Positions 41,962 through 50,131 of a stretch of 64,000 bases of DNA are shown here, piece by piece. Source of the stretch: Bacillus sp. 03113 (GTDB taxonomy: Bacteria > Bacillota > Bacilli > Bacillales > Cytobacillaceae). The notes beneath the pieces are model-generated. The model worked only from the letters and a program-made list of their open reading frames with translations, made no database searches and was not told the origin of the DNA. The stretch spans positions 1 to 64,000 of the forward strand of contig NZ_VATK01000007.1 in assembly GCF_006546985.1 (NCBI RefSeq). The letters run 5' to 3'. The position numbers were made by a program, and so were the translations under genes. Each line of letters opens with the position of its first letter. The first letter of the stretch is position 1.

Positions 41962-43542
41962 TTGGAAAAAAGAGTATTTAATAAGAAAGTATATATTTGG
42001 TTAGCTATTTTTATAATGATTCTCGGTATATTTATTGTTATAGGATTAATGCCAGGTCATAAAGATAATAAGAAAGTAAAAACAGTGACTCATCAGAAGC
42101 CAACTTATCGATCCACGTACCATTTTACAACACCGGACAAATGGAAAAACGACCCTCAGAAGCCGATATATTTTGATGGAAAGTATCATTACTATTATCT
42201 TTATAATCGTGATTATCCGAATGGAAATGGGACGGAATGGCGGCATGCTACATCAAAGGATTTGGTACACTGGAATGATGAAGGGGTAGCCATTCCTAAA
42301 TATACAAACAAAAATGGTGATCCATGGTCGGGATCCGTTGTTGTTGACACAAACAATACGGCTGGCTTCGGTAAAGGAGCTATTGTGGCCATCGTGACAC
42401 AACCCTCCGCTGATGGCGGGAAGCAGGAACAATATTTATGGTACAGTACGGACAAAGGAAAAACGTTTAAATCTTATAGTGATCATCCCGTTATGCCGAA
42501 TCCAGGTACAAAGGATTTTAGAGATCCGAAAATCATCTGGGATCACCTAGCCGGTAAATGGGTGATGACGATGGCAGAAGGAACGAAAATAGGTTTTTAT
42601 GAGTCTCATAATTTAAAAGATTGGCATTATACAAGTAGTTTTGTTACGGAAAACATCGGTATAGTAGAATGTCCAGATCTTTATCTAATGCGAGCGAATG
42701 ATGGGACATTTAAATGGGTACTTGGTGCCAGCGCAAATGGGAAGTCGATAGGGAAACCAAACACCTACGCCTATTGGACTGGAAATTTCGATGGAAAAGC
42801 ATTTTCCCCTGATCACAATGAGCCCCAGTGGTTAGATTATGGCTTTGACTGGTATGGGGCTGTCACGTTTGAAGAGGAAAAAGACAGCGATCCGTACGAC
42901 CGTCGTTATGCATTGGCATGGATGAATAATTGGGATTATCCGCATAATACGCCAACGCTGAAAGAAGATTTTAACGGACTAGATTCAATTGTTCGTCAAA
43001 TAAAATTAGTGCAAGCAGGAAACGGTGCATATACTTTGACTTCACAGCCTATTGGAGCATTGAATCAATTAACGAGTGCAACGGATTCCTTTAAACAAAT
43101 CAAGGTGAATGGCTCTAAAACACTTAACGTTACAGGAGATGCGTACCAGCTTGACACCGATATATCTTGGAATGAGCTCAAGAATGTAGGAGTAAGGCTT
43201 CGAGAATCAGCAGACAAAAACCGTCATGTTGATGTAGGTGTTTTAGTAGATGGCCAATATTCTTATGTGAATAGAGGACTAACTGGGCAGCCTGATCAAA
43301 GCAATAAATATGTTGAAAACAGGGCGCCATTTGATGTCAATAAGAAGAACATTCACTTAAAGGTCCTCGTCGATAAAACGAGCATTGAAGTGTTTGTCGA
43401 TGACGGAAAGATTGTTTATTCCAGTCAAATATTCCCGGAATTAGACGATAAAGGGATTACCCTTTTTACTGAAGGTGGAACAGCGATCTTTAAAAATGTT
43501 AAGATCAAACATTTTGACAGAGTTTATGAACCAAATAAATAA
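41962..43542 (+). CDS. levB: Membrane-anchored GH32 levanase (LevB-like)
   Basis: A 526-residue glycosidase. Residues about 11-30 form an uncleaved N-terminal anchor, so the enzyme faces outward. The GH32 nucleophile is D64 in WKNDPQKP (degenerate WMNDPNG), the transition-state aspartate D188 in FRDPK, and the acid/base E236 in ECPDLY; a C-terminal beta-sandwich domain follows (about 370-526). By family and position after sacB it corresponds to B. subtilis LevB (endolevanase that releases levanbiose). TTG 41962 follows GGTGA. It would trim levan made by the neighbouring enzyme for reuse. Confidence 0.9.
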   Translation: MEKRVFNKKVYIWLAIFIMILGIFIVIGLMPGHKDNKKVKTVTHQKPTYRSTYHFTTPDKWKNDPQKPIYFDGKYHYYYLYNRDYPNGNGTEWRHATSKDLVHWNDEGVAIPKYTNKNGDPWSGSVVVDTNNTAGFGKGAIVAIVTQPSADGGKQEQYLWYSTDKGKTFKSYSDHPVMPNPGTKDFRDPKIIWDHLAGKWVMTMAEGTKIGFYESHNLKDWHYTSSFVTENIGIVECPDLYLMRANDGTFKWVLGASANGKSIGKPNTYAYWTGNFDGKAFSPDHNEPQWLDYGFDWYGAVTFEEEKDSDPYDRRYALAWMNNWDYPHNTPTLKEDFNGLDSIVRQIKLVQAGNGAYTLTSQPIGALNQLTSATDSFKQIKVNGSKTLNVTGDAYQLDTDISWNELKNVGVRLRESADKNRHVDVGVLVDGQYSYVNRGLTGQPDQSNKYVENRAPFDVNKKNIHLKVLVDKTSIEVFVDDGKIVYSSQIFPELDDKGITLFTEGGTAIFKNVKIKHFDRVYEPNK

Positions 43543-43557
43543 AAAGGAAGATTCGAT

Positions 43558-43608
43558 AAAAACAAAGTGCTAGGCTCCTCTAATAGTAGGACCTAGCACT
43601 TTGTTTTT
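43558..43608. terminator. Large bidirectional terminator
   Basis: Perfect 17-base-pair stem AAAAACAAAGTGCTAGG / CCTAGCACTTTGTTTTT, extended by CTCCT/AGGA pairing inside the loop, between the convergent levanase and YbaK-like genes. Confidence 0.92.
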
Positions 43609-43648
43609 GTATCTTCAGACCATAAAGCGTCTAATCTAAACGGGCATA

Positions 43649-44095
43649 TTAATCGAATGTTGCTACCACTTGATTTAATTCAATTAAAGCTTGGGGCTCT
43701 ATTTTTAATGTTATAGTTGGTAGACCAGTGCCTCCGTATATAAAATCATATTGAAAAAGTCGGTTGTCTAGTATACAAGGTAAATCAAGACCAATCATGG
43801 GTACACTTCCTACTTCGAATCCTGTCATTTTCTTGACTTCCTTCGGAGAGGCTAACTTTACTTTATTGCAATTTAATATTTCAGCTATTCTCTCGAAATT
43901 AATTTTGCCACGATTTCCAGATACAATTAAATAGAAGAATCCTATATCGGTTTTAACTATTAACGACGGAGCTGTTTGACCAATTTCAATCCCGAAATAT
44001 TCCGAACCATCCTCTGCTGAAAGGATGGGCTTTTTGTGTTGAAGGATTTCATATGTATATTTGCTTTTCGTTAAGATTTCCTGCAATTCTTCCAT
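43649..44095 (-). CDS. YbaK/aminoacyl-tRNA-deacylase-like protein
   Basis: A 148-residue protein with a divergent YbaK fold: APSLIVKTDIGFFYLIVSGNRGKINFERIAEILN and KKMTGFEVGSVPMIGLDLPCILDN correspond to the conserved core and the GxxPxG loop. Less similar to EbsC than the gene at 18315-18809. Ribosome site GGAGGTG. Standalone. A trans-editing role is inference from the fold. Confidence 0.78.
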   Translation of the reverse strand: MEELQEILTKSKYTYEILQHKKPILSAEDGSEYFGIEIGQTAPSLIVKTDIGFFYLIVSGNRGKINFERIAEILNCNKVKLASPKEVKKMTGFEVGSVPMIGLDLPCILDNRLFQYDFIYGGTGLPTITLKIEPQALIELNQVVATFD

Positions 44096-44291
44096 AAGAA
44101 AAACACCTCCACTATTTGTTTTAGTTTACCAAAATATTCTTTTTATTTGTGAGTTTCAATGGATTTGTTAAATTATTGCCTTTTTTATAAAGTAAAGTGA
44201 AAGCAATAATAGTGAAACAAAACTGCAAATGGTAGTATTAACAAATGAGAAGAAAGCATGACATGTTGAAAAAGAATGGAGGGGGATTGTT

Positions 44292-44894
44292 TTGTATAAA
44301 GATAAAATAGATTGGGAGCAAGGGAAATGGAGTAGAGAACCAGAAAGCGTTTGTATAAAAAATGGAGTATTAATAGCCAAAGGAAAACAGGGCAGTGACT
44401 ATTGGGAAAATACTTATTATGGATTTCAACACAGAGATGGCCATTCGTTATTAAAAGAATGGGACTTGTCGGATGCTATAGAAGTCTCCTTTTCTCTCAA
44501 AACGTTTAACGGGCTTTACGATCAAGCTGGGATAATGGTTTGGCAAAATAATCACAAATGGGTAAAAGCAGGCGTTGAAATAAATGATGGTGTACCCCAT
44601 GTAGGAGCTGTTGTAACGAATCATAACTCAGATTGGTCTTTATCACCTGTTCCTGAATGGAAAGAGAAGGATGAAGTAACAATACGTATATCCTTCTTTA
44701 ACGACTCACTTATTATTAGAGCAAAATCATTAGACGAAACATGGAGAACGATAAGAGTCTGTCCATTTAATACAAATGTTCAAACAGATGCAGGACCATT
44801 TTTCTGCTCACCTCTAAGCAAAGACTTCACGGTTCATTTTAGCAGCTGGGTAAAAACCTCACCGGATGAGGAACTACATAAATTACCAATATAA
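44292..44894 (+). CDS. DUF1349-family protein (YesU-like, beta-jelly-roll)
   Basis: A 200-residue protein of the concanavalin-like DUF1349 family: DQAGIMVWQNNHKWVKAGVEINDGVPHVGAVVTN (residues about 78-111) is the family hallmark and GPFFCSPLSKDFTVHFSSW the C-terminal strand. No signal peptide, so cytosolic. TTG 44292 after GGAGGGGG. Relatives occur in carbohydrate catabolism clusters; a link to the levan genes 750 bases away is possible but unproven. Confidence 0.82.
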   Translation: MYKDKIDWEQGKWSREPESVCIKNGVLIAKGKQGSDYWENTYYGFQHRDGHSLLKEWDLSDAIEVSFSLKTFNGLYDQAGIMVWQNNHKWVKAGVEINDGVPHVGAVVTNHNSDWSLSPVPEWKEKDEVTIRISFFNDSLIIRAKSLDETWRTIRVCPFNTNVQTDAGPFFCSPLSKDFTVHFSSWVKTSPDEELHKLPI

Positions 44895-44904
44895 TGTCAG
44901 ACCC

Positions 44905-44942
44905 AAAAGTAGACACGGTGTAAAAATGTGTCTACTTTTTTA
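44905..44942 (+). terminator. Rho-independent terminator
   Basis: AAAAGTAGACAC (44905-44916) pairs with GTGTCTACTTTT (44928-44939), then T-run. Ten bases after the DUF1349 stop. Confidence 0.9.
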
Positions 44943-45099
44943 ACCTAATACAAGTTCTATATATTAGAGAAAAGATACACATTAGCAATTACTATACTTT
45001 TATTACATTTTATATGCAAAAGACCTTAGTTTATAATGTAAATACCATTCAAAATATTATATTGAATCGAATATTAATTTCTATAAAAGATTCGTATGG

Positions 45100-45140
45100 T
45101 ATAATAGTTAAATAAATTTAATTAAATATATTTAATTAAA
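45100..45140 (+). promoter_or_regulatory. MarR promoter and palindromic operator
   Basis: TATAAT at 45100-45105 is followed by a perfect 24-base palindrome (half-site TTTAATTAAATA, 45117-45140) over the expected transcription start. MarR proteins bind such AT-rich dyads, so autorepression of the following operon is likely. Confidence 0.65.
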
Positions 45141-45166
45141 ATGTTGGATTAGATAGGAGGATCAAA

Positions 45167-45616
45167 ATGCTTCAAGAGAATATTTCCATCATTGCTAACT
45201 ATTTATGGAAAAAATCGATTCAACAAATTAATAATACTTTAACAGAAATGGAAGTAGATCATTTTAATATGAATGATTATTACTATTTAACGGTAATTTA
45301 CCAGCTGGAGAAGCCTAAACTTGGACAATTAGCAGAAGAACTTCAGTTAACAAAGCCCGCCATTTCAGCTCTAGTCAAAAGATTGTTGAAAAATGATTTG
45401 ATCGAAAAAACACAATCTACCGAAGACAAAAGAATTTTTTACTTAAATGTAACCGAAAAAGGGCTAAACATTATTCAGGGAGATCTTGATTCATATGAAA
45501 AATTGTCAAAGTTGATTATTGAAGCAACTTCTAAAGATGAATTGCTGCAGCTTAATCAACTTCTAGATGAAGTGGTAAAACACTTACAAATGGAATCATT
45601 TCCAAAGGGGAATTAG
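45167..45616 (+). CDS. MarR-family transcriptional regulator
   Basis: A 149-residue winged-helix protein. LGQLAEELQLTKPAISALVKRLLKNDLIEKTQSTEDKRIFYLNVTEKG (residues about 53-100) covers the recognition helix and wing with the conserved D-x-R. Ribosome site AGGAGG. Followed two bases after its stop by the YvaD-like gene, then the SMR exporter, one operon. Probably senses a cationic or phenolic drug. Confidence 0.9.
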   Translation: MLQENISIIANYLWKKSIQQINNTLTEMEVDHFNMNDYYYLTVIYQLEKPKLGQLAEELQLTKPAISALVKRLLKNDLIEKTQSTEDKRIFYLNVTEKGLNIIQGDLDSYEKLSKLIIEATSKDELLQLNQLLDEVVKHLQMESFPKGN

Positions 45617-45618
45617 AC

Positions 45619-46014
45619 TTGGGGAAATTGAAATGGTTTTTTTATGTGACTGATATCGGATTTATTTTGTATTGGTTTATTACTATATTTCATGTTATAC
45701 CTAAAAGTTTTCTTTTTAAAGATTATAATAATCCCATTCTTGTTTCATGGAATTGGTCTTTCTTACCACTCGATCTACTAATTTCGATTACTGGCCTCGC
45801 TTCACTTTATTTTTATCGAAAGAAAAGGGATGAATGGAGAAATTTTAGTTTAATTTCCCTTGTACTTACCTTTTGTTCCGGTTTACAAGCGATCGCGTTC
45901 TGGTTTTTTAGGGGTGATTTTAATCCACTTTGGTGGGCATTTAATCTTTATTTACTGATATATCCATTGTTTTTTCTTCCGAAATTTTTTAAGAACTCAA
46001 CAAGTATGAGGTGA
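45619..46014 (+). CDS. YvaD-like membrane protein (DUF5360)
   Basis: A 131-residue protein with four hydrophobic segments. WNWSFLPLDLLISITGLASLYFYRKK and FWFFRGDFNPLWWAFNLYLLIYPLFFLP resemble B. subtilis YvaD, which also neighbours an SMR gene (yvaE). TTG 45619 is taken as start, immediately after the MarR gene. Function unknown. Confidence 0.78.
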   Translation: MGKLKWFFYVTDIGFILYWFITIFHVIPKSFLFKDYNNPILVSWNWSFLPLDLLISITGLASLYFYRKKRDEWRNFSLISLVLTFCSGLQAIAFWFFRGDFNPLWWAFNLYLLIYPLFFLPKFFKNSTSMR

Positions 46015-46019
46015 TTGAT

Positions 46020-46343
46020 TTGAGTTGGCTTTATTTAGCTTTAGCCATATTATTTGAAGTTTGTGGAACATTGCTTATGAAATTATCAAAAGGATTATCC
46101 AATATTCCATATGCCGTTATCATGTTCATTTGTTACGTGATTAGCTTAAGTATGCTGTCACTTGCACTTAAAAAGATAGAAATTGGTGTAGCTTATGCTA
46201 TTTGGTCAGGTATGGGGATTGTCATAATCGTTACATTTGGCGTGATCTTTTTCAAAGAGGCACTGTCGATTCAGAAAGTCATTTTTATCGGTCTCATAGT
46301 GATCGGTGCAATCGGATTAAATCTGTTTGGGGAAACACATTGA
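46020..46343 (+). CDS. Small multidrug resistance (SMR) exporter, YvaE-like
   Basis: A 107-residue, four-helix proton-coupled exporter. The essential membrane glutamate is E13 (ALAILFEVCGTLLMKLSKG) and GVAYAIWSGMG is the conserved helix-3 segment. TTG 46020 after GAGGTGA gives the normal family start MSWLYLALAILFE; the frame also opens at GTG 46011. With the YvaD-like and MarR genes it forms an inducible export operon. Confidence 0.9.
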   Translation: MSWLYLALAILFEVCGTLLMKLSKGLSNIPYAVIMFICYVISLSMLSLALKKIEIGVAYAIWSGMGIVIIVTFGVIFFKEALSIQKVIFIGLIVIGAIGLNLFGETH

Positions 46344-46740
46344 AAATCGATCGCTGTTAAATGAGGTGAAAATATTTTTTATAAATGCTTTTAAGACGAG
46401 ATGATTATCAATTATTTTAATAATGCAAACACCAAACAGTAAAGTTTTAATTAAATAATTCTCGTAATAAAAGTATTGATATCTTCGAAAAAGTCAAGGA
46501 TGGTAAATAACTTATACCAAATTAAAATAAATATATAGTCAAATGCACTTCAAAAGAGTAAAATATATTTAACAAACGAACATAAGTTCTTTTTCAGGAG
46601 GGATAAAACATTTGGAGAACCATGGATATTGTAGGTTACTAACAGATGAAAGTAAAATTGATTGAAATGCTTAGAATAAATCAAATTAATTGTGAATATG
46701 AGAATTCATTATAAAGAATCTTGAAAAATTGGAGGTATCC
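46344..46740. other. Intergenic region before the DHA2 exporter
   Basis: About 400 AT-rich bases. The only notable item is a short frame, TTG 46612 to 46665, behind the ribosome site CAGGAGGG, encoding 17 residues (MENHGYCRLLTDESKID), described separately. No terminator or operator is clear. Confidence 0.4.
46612..46665 (+). CDS. Possible 17-residue leader peptide
   Basis: TTG start with a near-ideal ribosome site (AGGAGGG, eight bases upstream) and a TGA stop, 75 bases before the exporter gene. A translated leader could attenuate the exporter in response to ribosome-targeting drugs, as in other Bacillus resistance genes, but no paired hairpins were found. It could also be a remnant of a lost gene. 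Confidence 0.3.
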   Translation: MENHGYCRLLTDESKID

Positions 46741-48195
46741 ATGGAAGCTGCGATTAATAGGAAAGCAATATTCACTACTTTTATGATTGGTGCATTTTTT
46801 GCGATTTTAAACGAAACACTGCTCAATATTGCGTTAACAGAATTAATGAACGTGTTTAAAGTCGATGCACCAACTGTCCAATGGCTGGCAACTGGGTTTA
46901 TGCTTGTAATGGGTGTGCTAATGCCTATTTCTGCCTTATTTATTCAGTCGTTTACGACAAGACAAATGTTTATTGGCATCATGATAGTGTTTTTAATTGG
47001 CACAATCATTGCTGCTAGTGCAGTGAATTTTCCCATGTTGGTGACAGGACGAATGATACAAGCTGTTGGAACGGGCTTGTTAATGCCTGTTATTATGAAT
47101 GCTTTACTTTTGCTTTATCCTCCAGAAGTCCGTGGTAAGGTGATGGGTACCTTTGGGTTAGTCATTATGTTTGCACCTGCCATTGGTCCAACATTATCAG
47201 GAGTCATCGTCGATTTGTTTGGTTGGCGCTGGTTGTTCCTTTTTGTTATTCCTTTTGCCCTGTTCTCCATTTTATTTGCTTTAAAATATTTGCAAAACGT
47301 TGGTGAGGTAACAAAACCTAAAGTAGATATGATTTCGATACTTCTTTCTACCATCGGAATTGGTGGAATTGTTTATGGTTTTAGCAGCGCGGGAGAGCAT
47401 GAGGAAGGATTTTTATCGATCACGATCCTTTCCATTATCTTTATCGGTTTGCTTGCTCTATTTTTATTTGTGCAGCGTCAATTGAAGTTAGATGAGCCTT
47501 TATTGGATGTTCGCGTTTTTAAATACAAAAGCTTTGCGAAAGGTGTAACCATTTTTGTTATTGTCATGATGGCACTGTTTGCTTCTGAAATTGTGATGCC
47601 AATGTACTTACAAGGGCCTCTTGGATATTCTGCAAAGATGGCTGGACTACTGCTTTTGCCGGGTGCATTACTAAACGGTCTCATGTCACCATTAATGGGT
47701 ACTTTATTTGATAAATATGGACCAAGAAAGCTAATCATCCCAGGTACGGTTGTGATGGTTTGTGTGATGTTATTCTTTAGTAAAATCAATCCTTCGATCC
47801 CGACATGGCTCTTCATTATTGTGTATATCGTTTTAATGCTATCCATTTCAGCCATCATGATGCCGGCACACACTAATGGATTAAATGAATTACCGAAGAA
47901 TTTATATGCCCATGGGTCAGCTATTGCGAATACATTACAACCGATTGCAGGTGCACTAGGCGTTTCGATCTTTGTTAGCATATTGACTCAAAGCAGTAAG
48001 CATTATTTAGATATACAAACAGGTCCAATTACTGAGAGAATCATGAATGATGCGATGACTCAAGGTGTGCACCACGCCTATTGGTTTGCAATTATATTAA
48101 GTGTAATTGCTTTCTTTATCGCTTTGTTTTTTAAAAAAGCCAATGCTCCAGAATTTGAGAAAAATGAAAGCGGGATTACTTCCTTAGAATCTTAA
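46741..48195 (+). CDS. DHA2-family MFS multidrug exporter
   Basis: A 484-residue protein with about 14 membrane segments, the DHA2 (EmrB/LmrB/Mdr) type. NETLLNIALTELM in helix 1, VQWLATGFMLVMGVLMPISALFIQ in helices 2-3 and AIGPTLSGVIVDLFGWRWLF (motif C) are diagnostic. The upstream TTG at 46729 overlaps the ribosome site GGAGG, so ATG 46741 is used. Proton-driven drug efflux; substrate unknown. No adjacent dedicated regulator. Confidence 0.9.
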   Translation: MEAAINRKAIFTTFMIGAFFAILNETLLNIALTELMNVFKVDAPTVQWLATGFMLVMGVLMPISALFIQSFTTRQMFIGIMIVFLIGTIIAASAVNFPMLVTGRMIQAVGTGLLMPVIMNALLLLYPPEVRGKVMGTFGLVIMFAPAIGPTLSGVIVDLFGWRWLFLFVIPFALFSILFALKYLQNVGEVTKPKVDMISILLSTIGIGGIVYGFSSAGEHEEGFLSITILSIIFIGLLALFLFVQRQLKLDEPLLDVRVFKYKSFAKGVTIFVIVMMALFASEIVMPMYLQGPLGYSAKMAGLLLLPGALLNGLMSPLMGTLFDKYGPRKLIIPGTVVMVCVMLFFSKINPSIPTWLFIIVYIVLMLSISAIMMPAHTNGLNELPKNLYAHGSAIANTLQPIAGALGVSIFVSILTQSSKHYLDIQTGPITERIMNDAMTQGVHHAYWFAIILSVIAFFIALFFKKANAPEFEKNESGITSLES

Positions 48196-48332
48196 TCTGT
48201 TTTTCTATAAGGAGTATTTTTTCTGGTGTTATTAAAAAGCCCCAGCTGAATATTTAAGTGAGACCGGGAATTTCTGAAAGAAATTGTGGAAGTTAATTTT
48301 ACTGAAAAAAAGTGGAAATCAGGAGTTGGTTT

Positions 48333-48731
48333 ATGATGAAAAAGGTAACACCATTCTTAATGTTCCAAGGAAATGCGGAAGAAGCCATGAATTATTACAC
48401 TTCTTTAATTGAAGAATCAGAAATAACGAGCATTACTCGTTATGGTGCAAATGAAGCAGGTGAAGAGGGGAGTGTTATGCAAGCTACCTTTTCATTAAAG
48501 GGCCAAGAATTTATGTGTATTGACAGTAATGTTAAGCATGAATTTTCGTTTACTCCCTCGTTCTCTTTATTCATTACGTGTGATTCGGAAGAGGAGATAG
48601 ACCGAATTTATCAAAACCTGCTTGATGGCGGAGGAGCTCTAATGCCGCTAGAAGATTATTCCTTTAGTAAAAAGTTTGGTTGGCTAGTCGATAAGTTTGG
48701 TGTTTCATGGCAGCTTAATCTCCCCTATTAA
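48333..48731 (+). CDS. PhnB-like VOC-family protein
   Basis: A 132-residue glyoxalase/VOC-fold protein of the PhnB group: KVTPFLMFQGNAEEAMNYYTSL at the start, then SLKGQEFMCIDSN and the end WLVDKFGVSWQLNLPY. ATG 48333 after GGAG is preferred to 48312. Metal ligands typical of active VOC enzymes are not obvious. Function unknown. Confidence 0.85.
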   Translation: MMKKVTPFLMFQGNAEEAMNYYTSLIEESEITSITRYGANEAGEEGSVMQATFSLKGQEFMCIDSNVKHEFSFTPSFSLFITCDSEEEIDRIYQNLLDGGGALMPLEDYSFSKKFGWLVDKFGVSWQLNLPY

Positions 48732-48760
48732 AGCACGGACAAATTTTCCGTGCTTTTATT
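48730..48760 (+). terminator. Rho-independent terminator
   Basis: AAAGCACGG (48730-48738) pairs with CCGTGCTTT (48748-48756), T-rich tail. Overlaps the stop codon of the PhnB-like gene. Confidence 0.88.
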
Positions 48761-48953
48761 ATATTTTCTAGAAGAAATATTTCATATTCAATCGTTACAT
48801 TTTCGCGATTTATATGGCAAGGCAGCTGAAAAAGCTTATTGTGAAAAGAAATGTTTAAAAAAAATATATAAAGCCGAACAGAAATTAAAACCTAAATACT
48901 TGTCTCCTTTATTCAAGTAATAGTTCAGGATAATGGATTGGACGATTTTCATT

Positions 48954-50096
48954 TCAATATGAATATTTATCTATTAAAACTATTTTTTTACCCGTCTCTA
49001 CGGATTCTCGAACTGTATCTAATAATTTATGTAATTTCACAGCGTCATGAAAATTAGGGACTTGACGTTTATTTTCCAAAATGTCTTGGGCAAATTGATT
49101 ATACGCTTTTTCTACATATCCTTTTGGACTTTTATCTTTTTCTGCAGATTGTTTTAATTCTTCAAAATAAATATCATTCGTTCGATTACTTAAAGACGAA
49201 TAGTTAGGATGGGTGATTTTTTCAATTTTGAGATTGCCAAATTGCACATGACCGAAAGAATGATTTTGTACTAAGCGAAAAACCCCCTTTTCTCCTCGAA
49301 TCTCTAAAATGAATGAAGGATAAACGCCACCTTGAATATGGATGGACGCAGAAGTACCATCGATGAGTGTTCCATGTATTAATATTTGATCAGCTGTGTC
49401 TTTAGATGTTTTTTTACCTGTTTCTTGTATAATTACTTCTGTATAATTTTTATTCATTGTAGCAGATAATTCTTTAAAATCACTTAATATATAGCAAAGA
49501 ATGTCAAGTGAATGCCCGCCATTAATGGTAAGCAGACTTGCTCCATTATCTTTTTTTAAAAGATAGGAGCTTTTTTGATCTGTTATCCCTCCTTTTCCTT
49601 GGGTAGCTACTTGCATGGTGCAGGATAATACCTTTCCAATTTCCCCCTGTTTTATCGCTTGTTTTAAATAAATCACTTCAGGAGATTGCCTCGCTTGTAA
49701 ACCGACGGCATGATGAACATTAGCTTGGTCGGCTAAAACTGCCATTTCTTTTGCCTGTGTTGTATTTATTCCAAGAGGCCATTCACAATAAAGATGTTTC
49801 TTTTGCTCAATAGCTGCAAAAGCAGCTTCATAATGAAAAGGCACTTTTACACTAATGACGACTAAATCAATTTCTTTAGATTTTGCTAATGCCTGATGGT
49901 CTGTAAATGTTAGAGGAGCATTGATCATCGTTGCACTTTCTTTTGCAGATGCCATGTTTGATGTTCCAATCGCCATGATCCTATAAAAAGGATGTTCTTT
50001 AAGTACAGGAATATGCGTTTGACTGGCCCATTGATTATTCAAAGAGCCTCCTATTATCCCTACATTGATCACCTTGTTTTTCACCGTTTTTTTCAC
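48954..50096 (-). CDS. Gfo/Idh/MocA-family oxidoreductase, Gal80-like
   Basis: A 380-residue protein: N-terminal Rossmann domain (VGIIGGSLNNQWASQTHIP) and C-terminal GFO/IDH domain. The usual catalytic EKP motif reads CEWPLG, so the lysine is replaced by tryptophan, as in the non-catalytic Gal80-like group. GTG 50096 is the assumed start; GTG 50084 is an alternative with better ribosome-site spacing. Tandem with a paralogue 35 bases upstream, probably one operon controlled by the divergent LysR protein. Either an atypical dehydrogenase or a sensor of a sugar or NAD(P). Confidence 0.85.
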   Translation of the reverse strand: MKKTVKNKVINVGIIGGSLNNQWASQTHIPVLKEHPFYRIMAIGTSNMASAKESATMINAPLTFTDHQALAKSKEIDLVVISVKVPFHYEAAFAAIEQKKHLYCEWPLGINTTQAKEMAVLADQANVHHAVGLQARQSPEVIYLKQAIKQGEIGKVLSCTMQVATQGKGGITDQKSSYLLKKDNGASLLTINGGHSLDILCYILSDFKELSATMNKNYTEVIIQETGKKTSKDTADQILIHGTLIDGTSASIHIQGGVYPSFILEIRGEKGVFRLVQNHSFGHVQFGNLKIEKITHPNYSSLSNRTNDIYFEELKQSAEKDKSPKGYVEKAYNQFAQDILENKRQVPNFHDAVKLHKLLDTVRESVETGKKIVLIDKYSY

Positions 50097-50131
50097 TCCA
50101 AAAAAAAGAATTATTGATTTTGTATTCGATT

